NCBI RefSeq assembly: GCF_007827595.1
Contig: NZ_VISR01000043.1
Coordinates: 1 to 61,326 of the forward strand
DNA from: Streptomyces sp. BK340
GTDB lineage: Bacteria > Actinomycetota > Actinomycetes > Streptomycetales > Streptomycetaceae
Length of the DNA: 61,326 nt
Direction: 5' to 3'
The notes under the pieces were generated by a model. That model did not search any database. It was not told the origin of the DNA and worked only from the letters and a program-made list of their open reading frames with translations. Of the stretch, positions 26,396 to 34,330 are shown piece after piece. The position numbers and the translations under genes were made by a program. Position 1 is the stretch's first letter. Each line of letters begins with the position of its first letter.

Positions 26396-26896
26396 ATGAG
26401 CGACATGAGCGAGACGAAACAGCACACCGTCGTCGACAGCCCTTACGGCCCCCTCACCCTCGTCGCCGACGACGGTGTCCTGTGCGGTCTCTACATGACC
26501 GACCAGCGCCACCGCCCGCCGGAGGAGACCTTCGGCAGCCTCGACGACACCCCCTTCGCGGACGCCGAGAAGCAGCTGGCCGCCTACTTCGCCGGCGAGT
26601 TGACGGAGTTCACCCTCGAACTCCGTCTGAACGGCACCCCGTTCCAGCGCAGTGTCTGGGACCAGCTGACCCGCATCCCGTACGGCGAGACCCGCTCCTA
26701 CGGCGAACTCGCCGAGGCCCTTGGCAACCCCGGGGCGTCCCGCGCGGTCGGCCTCGCCAACGGGAAGAACCCGATCGGCATCATCGTGCCCTGTCACCGC
26801 GTCATCGGAGCGGGCGGCGGCCTCACCGGCTACGGCGGCGGCCTGGACCGCAAGCGCCGCCTGCTGGACTTCGAGCGGGGGACGGCCCTGTTCTAG
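26396..26896 (+). CDS. ogt: methylated-DNA--protein-cysteine methyltransferase
   Basis: A 166-residue O6-alkylguanine-DNA alkyltransferase. The C-terminal domain has the acceptor cysteine motif IIVPCHRVIG and the helix-turn-helix recognition region (TRSYGELAEALGNPGASRAV). The N-terminal 75 residues form the small RNase-H-like domain. It repairs O6-methylguanine by suicidal transfer to Cys. Probably in an operon with the Ada-AlkA gene. Its stop overlaps the convergent sir2 stop by 4 bp. Confidence 0.93.
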   Translation: MSDMSETKQHTVVDSPYGPLTLVADDGVLCGLYMTDQRHRPPEETFGSLDDTPFADAEKQLAAYFAGELTEFTLELRLNGTPFQRSVWDQLTRIPYGETRSYGELAEALGNPGASRAVGLANGKNPIGIIVPCHRVIGAGGGLTGYGGGLDRKRRLLDFERGTALF

Positions 26897-27583
26897 CCGT
26901 CGTGCTCGGCCACCAGACGCCCCAGCAACGCGGGCAGCGCCGTACCGATCGGTTCCCGTACGACCTCGTCGGCGAGCTCGTCGTACGGTGTCGGTTCGGC
27001 GTTCACGATGACGAGCCGTGCCCCGTGGTCGGCGGCGACACCCGCGAGCCCGGCCGCGGGCTGCACGTGGAGGCTGGTCCCGACGGCGATGAACACCTGG
27101 CAGGCCTTGGTGATGGCGAGGGCCTCGCCGAGGACGACCGGGTCCAGCCGCTGGCCGAACATCACCGTCGCCGACTTCAGGATCCCGCCGCACTCCAGGC
27201 ACGGCGGATCCTCCTCACCGGCCTCGACCCGGGCCAGCGCGTCCTCCATGGGACCGCGGGCGTGACACTTCGTGCAGACGACACTGCGTGCGGTGCCGTG
27301 CAGCTCCAGGACCTTGCGGGCGGGCAGGCCGGCCAGCTGGTGCAGCCCGTCCACGTTCTGGGTGATCACCCGCACCGGGACCCCGGACCTCTCCAGCTCG
27401 GCGATGGCCAGGTGCGCGGCGTTCGGCTCGGCCTGGAGCGTGCGGTTCTTGCGGCGCATCTGCCATGAGCGCCGCCGGATCTCCGGATCGCGCATGTAGT
27501 ACTCGTACGTGACCAGCTTCTCGGCCTCCGGATCCCGCCGCCACAGCCCGTTGGGTCCGCGGTAGTCCGGAATGCCGGAGTCG
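26893..27583 (-). pseudogene. 3' part of host sir2 (NAD-dependent deacylase), interrupted by the integrated element
   Basis: The frame encodes a class III sirtuin from SGIPDYRGPNGLWRRDP to its natural end. It has TQNVDGLHQLAG, the catalytic His region VLELHGTARS and two zinc pairs (CTKC and CLEC). It lacks the first 16-17 residues, including GAGIST of the NAD-binding site. These are found 17 kb away at 44702-44748. At the junction the reading frame enters element DNA (GTG 27606 could start a hybrid beginning MLHLPIPCDSG). Without the NAD loop the product should be inactive. The gene occupies the place of SCO6464 in S. coelicolor. Confidence 0.9.
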
Positions 27584-27593
27584 CAAGGAATCG
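27571..27593. other. attL junction
   Basis: Host sir2 sequence (ATGCCGGAG, then TCG) changes to element sequence at 27581-27583. Compared with the intact gene inferred by joining to the right end, host identity ends after TCG. Confidence 0.8.
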
Positions 27594-27701
27594 GCAGATG
27601 TAACACGCGTCGACGTGTGCCGTGAGCGAGGAGCGCTGTGGTGCGGTTCGTGAGTGCAGTGTTGCTTGTAGTGCCCTATATGTGCTGGCTATCGTCGTCG
27701 C

Positions 27702-30332
27702 CTAAAGCGCTTCTGCCCCTCTCTCGCGCAGAGACATGCGGTACTGATGTAGGGTCCACAGTTCACTCTGGACTCGCTCTGTATGTTCGCGGTCATCGTC
27801 GACACTTGAAATTCCCAGGGCGACTGAGAGCTCCGCGATACGGCGATCGACAGAGCGCTGGCGCACCTGGGAAAGGATGCTGCCCGCGTACTGCGCGTCG
27901 ACGACGCGTCGCAAGACCGGTTCCACTGAGAGCTCCGTCACCATGGCCCGGACCTCATCGTCCGGAGCTACTTCGCGCACCCGGATCAAATACTTTTGAG
28001 GTTCCCGGGCGCCAGACGCAGCACCGTCCGCGTCCATGATCGCCTGGCGCACAGCCGCATATGGTGGGGCCGTGAATTCTTCGACGCTGAACGCGTCGAA
28101 TGCCGGGGAAACCAGTTCCGGGTGCTGAAGCGCGAGCTTGAGAAGTTCACGCTCGGCAGCGAGCGCCGGATCGCGAAGACTCGTGGCCTCAGCTGTGCTT
28201 GCTTGCTCACGGGCCACACGGGCGAGTTGATTAACCCGTCTCACCACGAACATTGTGTCGAAAATACCCAAGATGCGAGCAAGTTCAAGGGCTACCTCAT
28301 GCCGCATCCCCGAATTTTTGATTTGGGCGATTACAGGGGCAGCCTGGTCGAGTGCGGCGCTGCGGCCAGCAGGCGAAGACAGGTCGTAACGCATGGCGAT
28401 CTGCTGGAGCACGAACTCGAAGAGTGGCGTGCGCGGCTTCACCAGATCGACCACTGCTTCGTCGCCTTTGGCTAGACGCAACTCGCAGGGCCCAGTGCCG
28501 TCTGGTGTGATGGCGATGTACGTTTCGGCAGCGAAATTTTGGTCATTGTCATATGTGCGTAGGGATGCCTCCTCGCCGACCGCTCTATCATTGAAGACGA
28601 AGACGGCTCGACCGATTCCGTCATCAGATAGCAGGCGACGTAGGAGTTTGATGTGGTCGCTGCTGAATGCTGCACCGCACGTGGTAATGGCTGTTGCGAC
28701 CCCTGCCAGGTGGCAAGCCATGACGTCAGTGTGATCCTCCACTAGGACGACATGCTTGGTAATGGCGATTTCCTTCTTGGCGAGATCGATACCGTAGAGA
28801 ATCTGGTTCTTCTTGTAGATCTCAGTTTCTGGAGTATTCAGATATTTAGGCCCATTGTCCATCTCGCGCAGTTTGCGTGCTCTGAATCCCACGACATTGC
28901 CACCAATGTCACGGATCGGCCACATTAGACGGCCACGAAAACGGTCTATGGGGCCCCGACGCCCTTCCTGGGCAAGTCCAGAGGCGATGATTTCACTGTT
29001 GGAGAAGCCCTCGCCTCGTAGGTACCGAACAAGATGGTCCCAACCCTGGTGGCTGTAGCCGACACTGAAGCGAACTGCTGCGGCCTGGTCGAAGCCGCGC
29101 TCAGCGAGGAATTCGCGACCGATGTTCGCCTCGGAGCTGGACATTAACTGCTTTGCGTACCAGACTGCGGCGAGCTGGTTAGCTTCAATTAGGCGGGCCC
29201 GCTTAATTGGATGATAGCCAGGTTCGTTGGCGAGTACGGTGATACCTGCGCGGCTCGCCAGCCATTCAAAGGCTTCCCCGGAAGATAGATGCTCGATCCG
29301 CATTATAAACTTTGCTACATCTCCGCCCTCCACGCAACCAAAGCAGTAGTAGACTCCCTTTTCGCGGTTCACGCTAATAGACTCTTCGGTTCCCTCATGA
29401 AACGGGCAGGGGCCACGGAACTCACGTCCGGCGCGACGTAGCTGAACGTACCGGGAAATGACAGAGTCGATTGACACGGCGCTTTTCAGGGCCTTCCAAT
29501 CGCCTATTCTGATCCCAGTCTTGCTGCTGTCCGTTTCTATGCTATCTGCGTCTTTGTCGGGCGAGCGTCGATGGTTGCGCGCGGCGGCAATGGCGGAGAC
29601 GGCTGCATTGCGCGTGAACGGAAAATCGCTGGCTGTGTCATCGACTCGACGGCCAGGCATGGGAAGGCCTTGGGAGAGTATCCGACTGCGCAACGGCACC
29701 CATAGGTCATCTAGCGTAAGAGTGCTCGCTTTTCCAGGGACGCCTTCACGGATTTGGCGTGTCAGCTCTCTCGTGAAGGACGTCAACTCGTCCTTCTGCT
29801 GGGCCAGTGGTACAACATGTGCCGCACCATCTGCTGCTGTCAGGGTATAGGTTCCTCGCACGTCGGTGGCATTGGCGAGGGCGGTGGAATGGCCTGAGAG
29901 AGCTTGAAGGGCACGTCCGGAATAGCAGCAATCGAGAACGGCAATCTTCACCCGCGCAGGCGAAAGAAGCAGCGCCTCTCGAACCTGACCATAAGATAGC
30001 CCAGTAATGTCGGCGTGCTCTGAAAGTGTGTCACTGAAGACGAGACATAGCTCGCCTTTCTCTGTCATCGTTCCGTGCCCTACGAAAAAGACCAAGAAGG
30101 TTCCTGTGGTCTCCTGGGCGAGGCGGCGTAGCTGCACTACAAACTTGTGATCGTACATTGGATCTTTGATCACACTGACGTCTTCTACGGGCCAACCGCA
30201 GAGGTTCGGATCCGTGAGCACCTTATACATGTCGCGAAGACTATTTGCTGCTGCGGGTACTGGAGGGAACGCCTCATCGTCAAAGCGAGACACACCGATC
30301 AACACCGCGTGATTGCTGGGATCATTGCTCAT
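27702..30332 (-). CDS. caspase fused to DnaG-type primase
   Basis: An 876-residue fusion. Residues about 5-240 are a caspase-fold peptidase of the EACC1-associated type: catalytic His in FVGHG (H86) and Cys in DCCYSG (C135-C136). A linker leads to a DnaG-like half: CHC2 zinc finger (C309, H312, C330, C333), the catalytic-core basic motif DRFRGRLMWPIRD (about 463-475), a Toprim domain (VEDHTD about 531-536, FNDRAVG about 580-586) and a C-terminal helical region like the DnaB-binding domain of DnaG (about 690-876). The usual Toprim DxD is altered to N-D, so primase catalysis is doubtful. It overlaps the upstream EACC1-like gene by 11 bp; ATG 30341 is an alternative start. Inferred role: helicase- or primer-linked sensing coupled to proteolysis in phage or plasmid conflict. 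Confidence 0.85.
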   Translation of the reverse strand: MSNDPSNHAVLIGVSRFDDEAFPPVPAAANSLRDMYKVLTDPNLCGWPVEDVSVIKDPMYDHKFVVQLRRLAQETTGTFLVFFVGHGTMTEKGELCLVFSDTLSEHADITGLSYGQVREALLLSPARVKIAVLDCCYSGRALQALSGHSTALANATDVRGTYTLTAADGAAHVVPLAQQKDELTSFTRELTRQIREGVPGKASTLTLDDLWVPLRSRILSQGLPMPGRRVDDTASDFPFTRNAAVSAIAAARNHRRSPDKDADSIETDSSKTGIRIGDWKALKSAVSIDSVISRYVQLRRAGREFRGPCPFHEGTEESISVNREKGVYYCFGCVEGGDVAKFIMRIEHLSSGEAFEWLASRAGITVLANEPGYHPIKRARLIEANQLAAVWYAKQLMSSSEANIGREFLAERGFDQAAAVRFSVGYSHQGWDHLVRYLRGEGFSNSEIIASGLAQEGRRGPIDRFRGRLMWPIRDIGGNVVGFRARKLREMDNGPKYLNTPETEIYKKNQILYGIDLAKKEIAITKHVVLVEDHTDVMACHLAGVATAITTCGAAFSSDHIKLLRRLLSDDGIGRAVFVFNDRAVGEEASLRTYDNDQNFAAETYIAITPDGTGPCELRLAKGDEAVVDLVKPRTPLFEFVLQQIAMRYDLSSPAGRSAALDQAAPVIAQIKNSGMRHEVALELARILGIFDTMFVVRRVNQLARVAREQASTAEATSLRDPALAAERELLKLALQHPELVSPAFDAFSVEEFTAPPYAAVRQAIMDADGAASGAREPQKYLIRVREVAPDDEVRAMVTELSVEPVLRRVVDAQYAGSILSQVRQRSVDRRIAELSVALGISSVDDDREHTERVQSELWTLHQYRMSLRERGAEAL

Positions 30333-30675
30333 TGAGTGCATCCTTGATGAGCCGAAGCAGTTCCTCCTCGCTCACAGCGCTCGTGCTGTTTCGAACAATC
30401 TCGACGGAGCGGCCTTCTAGGGTGACCGCAATCTTTTGTTCGGTGCGTCGGCCACTCAGCCATGCCTGCAAAGATGAGACGAGCGCGGTGGCGATACCAC
30501 CCGAGCCAATGGCTACACTGATCAGCTCGAAGGCTCCGCCTAGTTCGTCCTCGCGAGGGGAGCGGCGCCTTGTACGGACAAGACCCTGGAGCGCACGTTC
30601 GGTGCGCAGCCACTGAACTAGCGATACGAACTCCTCAAGCGTGGCGCTGCCGCTCAGGGATACCTGTGCTTCCAA
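30322..30675 (-). CDS. EACC1-like small membrane-associated partner
   Basis: About 117 residues if started at TTG 30675, which has GGGGAGGGG 5 bases upstream. An ATG at 30741 would add 22 Pro/Trp-rich residues unlike the family. The pattern is a short N-terminal strand and helix (VSLSGSATLEEFVSLVQWLR), a hydrophobic glycine-bearing helix (LISVAIGSGGIATALVSSLQ), a basic turn SGRRTEQ, a beta hairpin (KIAVTLEGRSVEIV) and a final helix EEELLRLIKDALNEQ. This matches what I know of EACC1 (effector-associated constant component 1), a constant partner in predicted NTP-dependent conflict systems and found next to caspases. Its stop lies inside the start of the caspase-primase gene, so the two are coupled. 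Confidence 0.75.
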   Translation of the reverse strand: MEAQVSLSGSATLEEFVSLVQWLRTERALQGLVRTRRRSPREDELGGAFELISVAIGSGGIATALVSSLQAWLSGRRTEQKIAVTLEGRSVEIVRNSTSAVSEEELLRLIKDALNEQ

Positions 30676-30757
30676 GTGGGCCCCTCCCCAATCCCAGCCC
30701 GGAGGATGCGGTCCGGGCAGGCACCGTCCTAGCCAAATCATGCCAGGTGGGATGACC

Positions 30758-30790
30758 GTACAACTGACAGTCGCCTCGGACGAGTTGTAC
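30758..30790. repeat. 8-bp perfect inverted repeat between sir2 and the EACC1-like gene
   Basis: GTACAACT (30758-30765) and AGTTGTAC (30783-30790) are separated by 17 bp. They lie within the 244-bp gap upstream of the EACC1-like gene. The long spacer suits two half-sites one-and-a-half turns apart, that is an operator for the conflict module, better than a terminator. Confidence 0.45.
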
Positions 30791-30919
30791 TGCCCACGGA
30801 GTGTCCAACACCTCGCCGGGTGCCTGTGGCAGCCGGTCTCAGCTCGCAGTCAGGCATCGTTGGTGCTGAACGGCGCACGTCGTAGTACGTGCGTCCGGCG
30901 AGGATCACCTGAGGTAGGT

Positions 30920-31657
30920 CTACTGATGACGCTGCGTACGCAACGAACTCAGGAGATCGGGCAGCGCGGAGCCGATGGGGGCCCGTATGACGTCGTCGGC
31001 AATGTCGTCATATGGCGTCGGCTCGGCGTTGACAATGATCAGGCGGGCGCCGTGGTCGGCTGCGATGCCTGCGAGGCCGGCGGCTGGCTGGACTTGGAGG
31101 CTGGAACCGACGGCGATGAACATGTGGCATGCCTTGGTGATCGCGACGGCCTTGCCCAGCACCATTGGGTCGAGTCGTTCGCCAAACATCACAGTGGCGG
31201 ACTTGAGGATGCCGCCGCACTGAAGGCACGGCGGATCATCCTCGCCGGCCTCGACCCGGGCAAGGACGTCGTCCATGAGGCCGCGGGCGTGGCACTGCGT
31301 GCATACGACGCTGCGAGCAGTGCCGTGCAGTTCGAGCACTTTGCGGGCAGGCATGCCGGCGAGCTGATGCAGTCCGTCTACGTTCTGCGTGATGACCCGG
31401 ACCGGGATGCCGTACTGCTCCAGCTCGGCGACGGCTCGGTGCGCGGCGTTCGGCTGGGCGTGGAGCGCGCGGTTCTTCCGACGCATCTGCCAGGACCGCC
31501 GACGGATCTCCGGATCGCCCATGTAGTGCTCGTACGTGACGAGCTTCTCGGCCTCCGGATCCCGCCGCCACAGCCCGTTCGGACCCCGATAATCAGGGAT
31601 CCCTGAATCCGTGGAGATGCCTGCGCCACTGAGTATGGCCACGAGAGGGCTGTTCAT
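30920..31657 (-). CDS. intact Sir2-family NAD-dependent deacylase carried by the element
   Basis: A 245-residue sirtuin starting MNSPLVAILSGAGISTDSG. All motifs are present: the GAGIS and DYRGPNGLW NAD loops, TQNVDGLHQ, catalytic His in LELHGTARS, zinc pairs CTQC and CLQC, and VGSSLQVQPAAG. Along its whole length it matches the interrupted host sirtuin at most positions, so it could replace the lost activity. Codons around the host crossover point are changed synonymously (ACGGATTCAGGG versus host ACCGACTCCGGC). It lies upstream of, and on the same strand as, EACC1-like and caspase-primase genes, so a role in that system is also possible. ATG 31657 aligns with the host start. Confidence 0.92.
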   Translation of the reverse strand: MNSPLVAILSGAGISTDSGIPDYRGPNGLWRRDPEAEKLVTYEHYMGDPEIRRRSWQMRRKNRALHAQPNAAHRAVAELEQYGIPVRVITQNVDGLHQLAGMPARKVLELHGTARSVVCTQCHARGLMDDVLARVEAGEDDPPCLQCGGILKSATVMFGERLDPMVLGKAVAITKACHMFIAVGSSLQVQPAAGLAGIAADHGARLIIVNAEPTPYDDIADDVIRAPIGSALPDLLSSLRTQRHQ

Positions 31658-32084
31658 GGACCGAGAGTAGGACGACTGCATCGCTGGGGCGAACGGGTAT
31701 CGGGTGCGACCCTTGGGCGGCCATACAAATCGGCCCGATCGGCAAGAAGTTGTTGCCGCTGACGGTCAAGAACGCGGGTCAGGCGTCCGCGTCGAGTGGT
31801 CACGAGCGCTGACGGGAGCGAGGCAGCAAATAGTGATGGAGGCGCTGGCGGGGCCAGTGAGGACAAGGTGACCGCTGCGCTGACCTCCGTAGGGGCTTCT
31901 TGCCGACAGTAGCCGGCGCGCTCCCAGAGCAAGCCGTCATCGCCCCTGCCAACGCCGGGAGACTCTCGACGGTGGTTTGTCTGAGCCTTGGACTTGTCGC
32001 GATGCAGCCCCTCTGAGCCCCCTCCAATAAGGGGGCAATCGCCGTCGGCCCCTGATTGGGGCGTCCGGTTGGAGGGGAGGTATT
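31658..32084. other. 427-bp intergenic region
   Basis: No frame here has both a convincing start and family features. Several short overlapping frames on the minus strand are Arg-rich and look like chance. The first 60 bp are the sir2 upstream region, resembling the corresponding host sequence for a few bases before the ATG. Around 32025-32085 the repeated AAGGGGGCAAT, GGCCCCTGATTGGGGCG and GGAGGGGAGG stretches suggest a stem or remnant. I see no clear gene. Confidence 0.4.
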
Positions 32085-32858
32085 CTAACTACCCTTCTTG
32101 CCGCATGCCGGCCATTCTTGTCCATAGGATATATGCACCTTGTTGTTATTTGGGTCATGCCATTCCCACTTGCGGAGGCAAGCCTCCCGAAACTTTATAC
32201 TTTTCGTGAATCCATGTGGCCAACAGGTCTGTTGATTTACTAGCGCACCATCAAGGCTCTTTGCTCCTGATATGCTTGTGTGACTGAGATCCGCAGACCG
32301 TAGATCGGCCCCACTCAAATTTGTGTTAGCGAACTCGGAACCTGAGAAGTGCGCTCCTAGAAAGTCGACGCCTCTCGCATCGGCGCCTTCAAAGTGGGAG
32401 TTTTCAAGTATTGAATCCTCGAACTTCACCCCAATTCCACTCAGATGGGTGTTCCGGAAGTCGGCATCCCGCATCTGCTTGCCGCTGAAGTTCATGCCAT
32501 TGAGTTTATGATGGCCAGGCTCGAAGCCCGGTAGATCGGCGGCAGTTGCCACACTGGATTTCCAGGTCGACTCATCTTGGCTCTGCTGCAGCGAATATTG
32601 TACGGCAAATAGTGTGAAAGTGACGGCTAGGCTCGTCAAAATCCCCGCACCCAAACCGGCTAGCAGTCCAGTGCGTCCCACATTAAGATTTCCATCACCT
32701 TGTACTGGCTTACGAAGCCATCTGGCTATCCGCCAGCGAGATACTTTTCCTGGATCCCGCGCCATGATCCATGCAATCGTCAAAAGCAGGAGCCCAGTAG
32801 CGGCCAAGGATACAAACCAAATCTTTTCTCCGGAAGTCCAGCTATTCCACCACCACAT
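32085..32858 (-). CDS. membrane-anchored pentapeptide-repeat protein
   Basis: A 257-residue protein. Two N-terminal membrane helices (about residues 14-33 and 66-88) flank a basic segment KVSRWRIARWLRKP. A pentapeptide-repeat solenoid follows (about 118-200) with A(D/N)LxX units such as SGADLRSADLSH and ANTNLSG. The last 50 residues contain two cysteines (QQTCWPHG, REACLRKWEW). Pentapeptide proteins form right-handed beta helices. Some mimic DNA or protect gyrase, but a membrane-anchored one has no assigned role. Codons are less GC-rich than the host. Divergent from the deacetylase gene. Confidence 0.85.
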   Translation of the reverse strand: MWWWNSWTSGEKIWFVSLAATGLLLLTIAWIMARDPGKVSRWRIARWLRKPVQGDGNLNVGRTGLLAGLGAGILTSLAVTFTLFAVQYSLQQSQDESTWKSSVATAADLPGFEPGHHKLNGMNFSGKQMRDADFRNTHLSGIGVKFEDSILENSHFEGADARGVDFLGAHFSGSEFANTNLSGADLRSADLSHTSISGAKSLDGALVNQQTCWPHGFTKSIKFREACLRKWEWHDPNNNKVHISYGQEWPACGKKGS

Positions 32859-33089
32859 CGAGCATCAACCTTTCCGATGTTCCGCGACCTCGACTGCATC
32901 ACCGTTGCATGGAACGAGTGCTTCGGCACGTCGGAAGCCACGCATATGCTCCACTCTGGTGACGATGCCGCCGTAGCGCATTGGCCCGACGCAGGAGGGG
33001 GGAAGTGAAGGTCGAGTCATGCAGTCTCGGCCGTATGGGTGGAGTCTAGTGAGCACTGCGGCATCGCAGATAAGGGAGCCCTGCACATA

Positions 33090-33953
33090 GTGAAACTGCA
33101 CTACTTGCGAAGTAGGAGTTGTAAGCTCCTAATGTGGGCGCTCGTAGCGGGGTTCGCGGCAGGTGGGTGCAATGCGGGAAGTCAAGTCGGTCAAGTGCCG
33201 ACTACTGGCAACTCCACAGTCAGTACCTCAGTGAACGCCAACGTCTGGCAGAAGTGGTCTCTGACGCCACTGCTCCCGCCCCCTGAACCTCCAACCGACA
33301 AGCCGGTAAAGCTTTCCACTACCGGATCAGTTCCGATTTTGCGACGTGTTCCTACAAGACAGAAGGTCGTATTTATCACCGTCGATGACGGAATGGAAAA
33401 AGATGCCAAGTTTTTGGAAATGCTACAGGACTTGAAAACGCCGATCACGATGTTCCTGGCGAATGATGCCATTAAGTCCGACTATGGGTACTTCAAGCGG
33501 CTTCAGCAGATGGGAAACCAAATTCAAAACCACACCCTCCATCATCCCGTCATAAGTGCGCTTCCGCTGAGTCGTCAAAAGGAGGAAGTGTGCGGCGCTC
33601 AGAAGGCATTTACCGAACAATACGGTACCCCACCGCTGTTTTTCCGTCCACCCTACGGTGTATACAACGACAACACTGTGGTGGCAGTGAATGAATGCGG
33701 GCCCCGGGCGATTATCTGCTGGACTGAGTACATGCGCATCACTAAACTCCGATACCAGGAAGCGGACAAGAAGCTCCGGCCGGGCGACATCATTCTTACT
33801 CATTTCCTCGGGTCGGAGGCGATGACGGGAATGTTTAGAAGTCTACTAAAACAGGTCCAGCAACAGGGGTTCTCCGTGGCGCGTCTTGAGGATTACATTC
33901 AGTCGCCCAGGGCGATTCCGTCTAACCGTCGCCAAACGTGGCCGAGACGTTGA
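33090..33953 (+). CDS. polysaccharide deacetylase (NodB-like) lipoprotein
   Basis: A 287-residue protein. The N-terminal signal region LLMWALVAGFAAGGC has a lipobox-like end, so it is probably a surface lipoprotein. The NodB domain (about 100-275) shows TVDDG (metal Asp pair), HTLHH (metal His), RPPYG and GDIILTHF. The family removes acetyl groups from chitin, peptidoglycan or similar glycans, with Zn. Start GTG 33090 is chosen because GGGAG lies 11 bases upstream and it leaves a normal signal; an upstream GTG at 33039 adds 17 residues. The sequence is AT-richer than its surroundings. It may modify the cell surface of the host of the element, for example against phage or for mating. Confidence 0.85.
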   Translation: MKLHYLRSRSCKLLMWALVAGFAAGGCNAGSQVGQVPTTGNSTVSTSVNANVWQKWSLTPLLPPPEPPTDKPVKLSTTGSVPILRRVPTRQKVVFITVDDGMEKDAKFLEMLQDLKTPITMFLANDAIKSDYGYFKRLQQMGNQIQNHTLHHPVISALPLSRQKEEVCGAQKAFTEQYGTPPLFFRPPYGVYNDNTVVAVNECGPRAIICWTEYMRITKLRYQEADKKLRPGDIILTHFLGSEAMTGMFRSLLKQVQQQGFSVARLEDYIQSPRAIPSNRRQTWPRR

Positions 33954-34330
33954 GATCGCCGGCAGCGCCGAACCGTCCGGAGTGCGACCGACGTGGCCTT
34001 CTCCGGTGACCGGACCAGTTTGTCTTGGGTGTTGAGTCCTACCACTTCGGCGTCTGGCTCGCCCGTAGAGTGCCAGCGGCGAGTAGGTGCCTACGCAGCT
34101 CCGGCGTCGGCTTTGACCGGTTACGCGCATTTACGTGGGCGAGCACTCGATCGGGTGATGAGGCGAGCTGAGCATCTTGGCTCCGTACCGGCGCACGAGG
34201 CGATAGCTCTTGCTGTCGCTAGGACGGTCTTCCCCTGGGTACCGTCATGGTCGTGTCCGGTGCACGCTGGGTTGGTCACCCGTAGGCGTGGGCTGGTTGA
34301 TCGCGCGCGACTAGGGGAGCTGGTACGGGC
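33954..34330. other. 377-bp region without a convincing gene
   Basis: One plus-strand frame (33993-34391) runs through into the next gene but has no ribosome site and no recognisable family. The base composition rises toward the host level here, so this is where AT-rich cargo passes into the rest of the element. Confidence 0.4.

Noticed and set aside
26893..27606. Taking the host sirtuin as a complete gene from GTG 27606
   Set aside because: It would lack the GAGIS NAD-binding loop, and its first eight residues are element DNA. The missing part is found at 44702-44748.
27560..27700. Search for a tRNA gene as integration site
   Set aside because: No cloverleaf-like sequence. The interrupted sir2 gene explains the junction, and the recombinase is a serine type, which seldom uses tRNA genes.
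31654..32027. Two overlapping minus-strand frames (92 and 75 codons) upstream of Sir2
   Set aside because: Arg/Ala-rich, mutually overlapping, no start signals. The first overlaps the Sir2 start.
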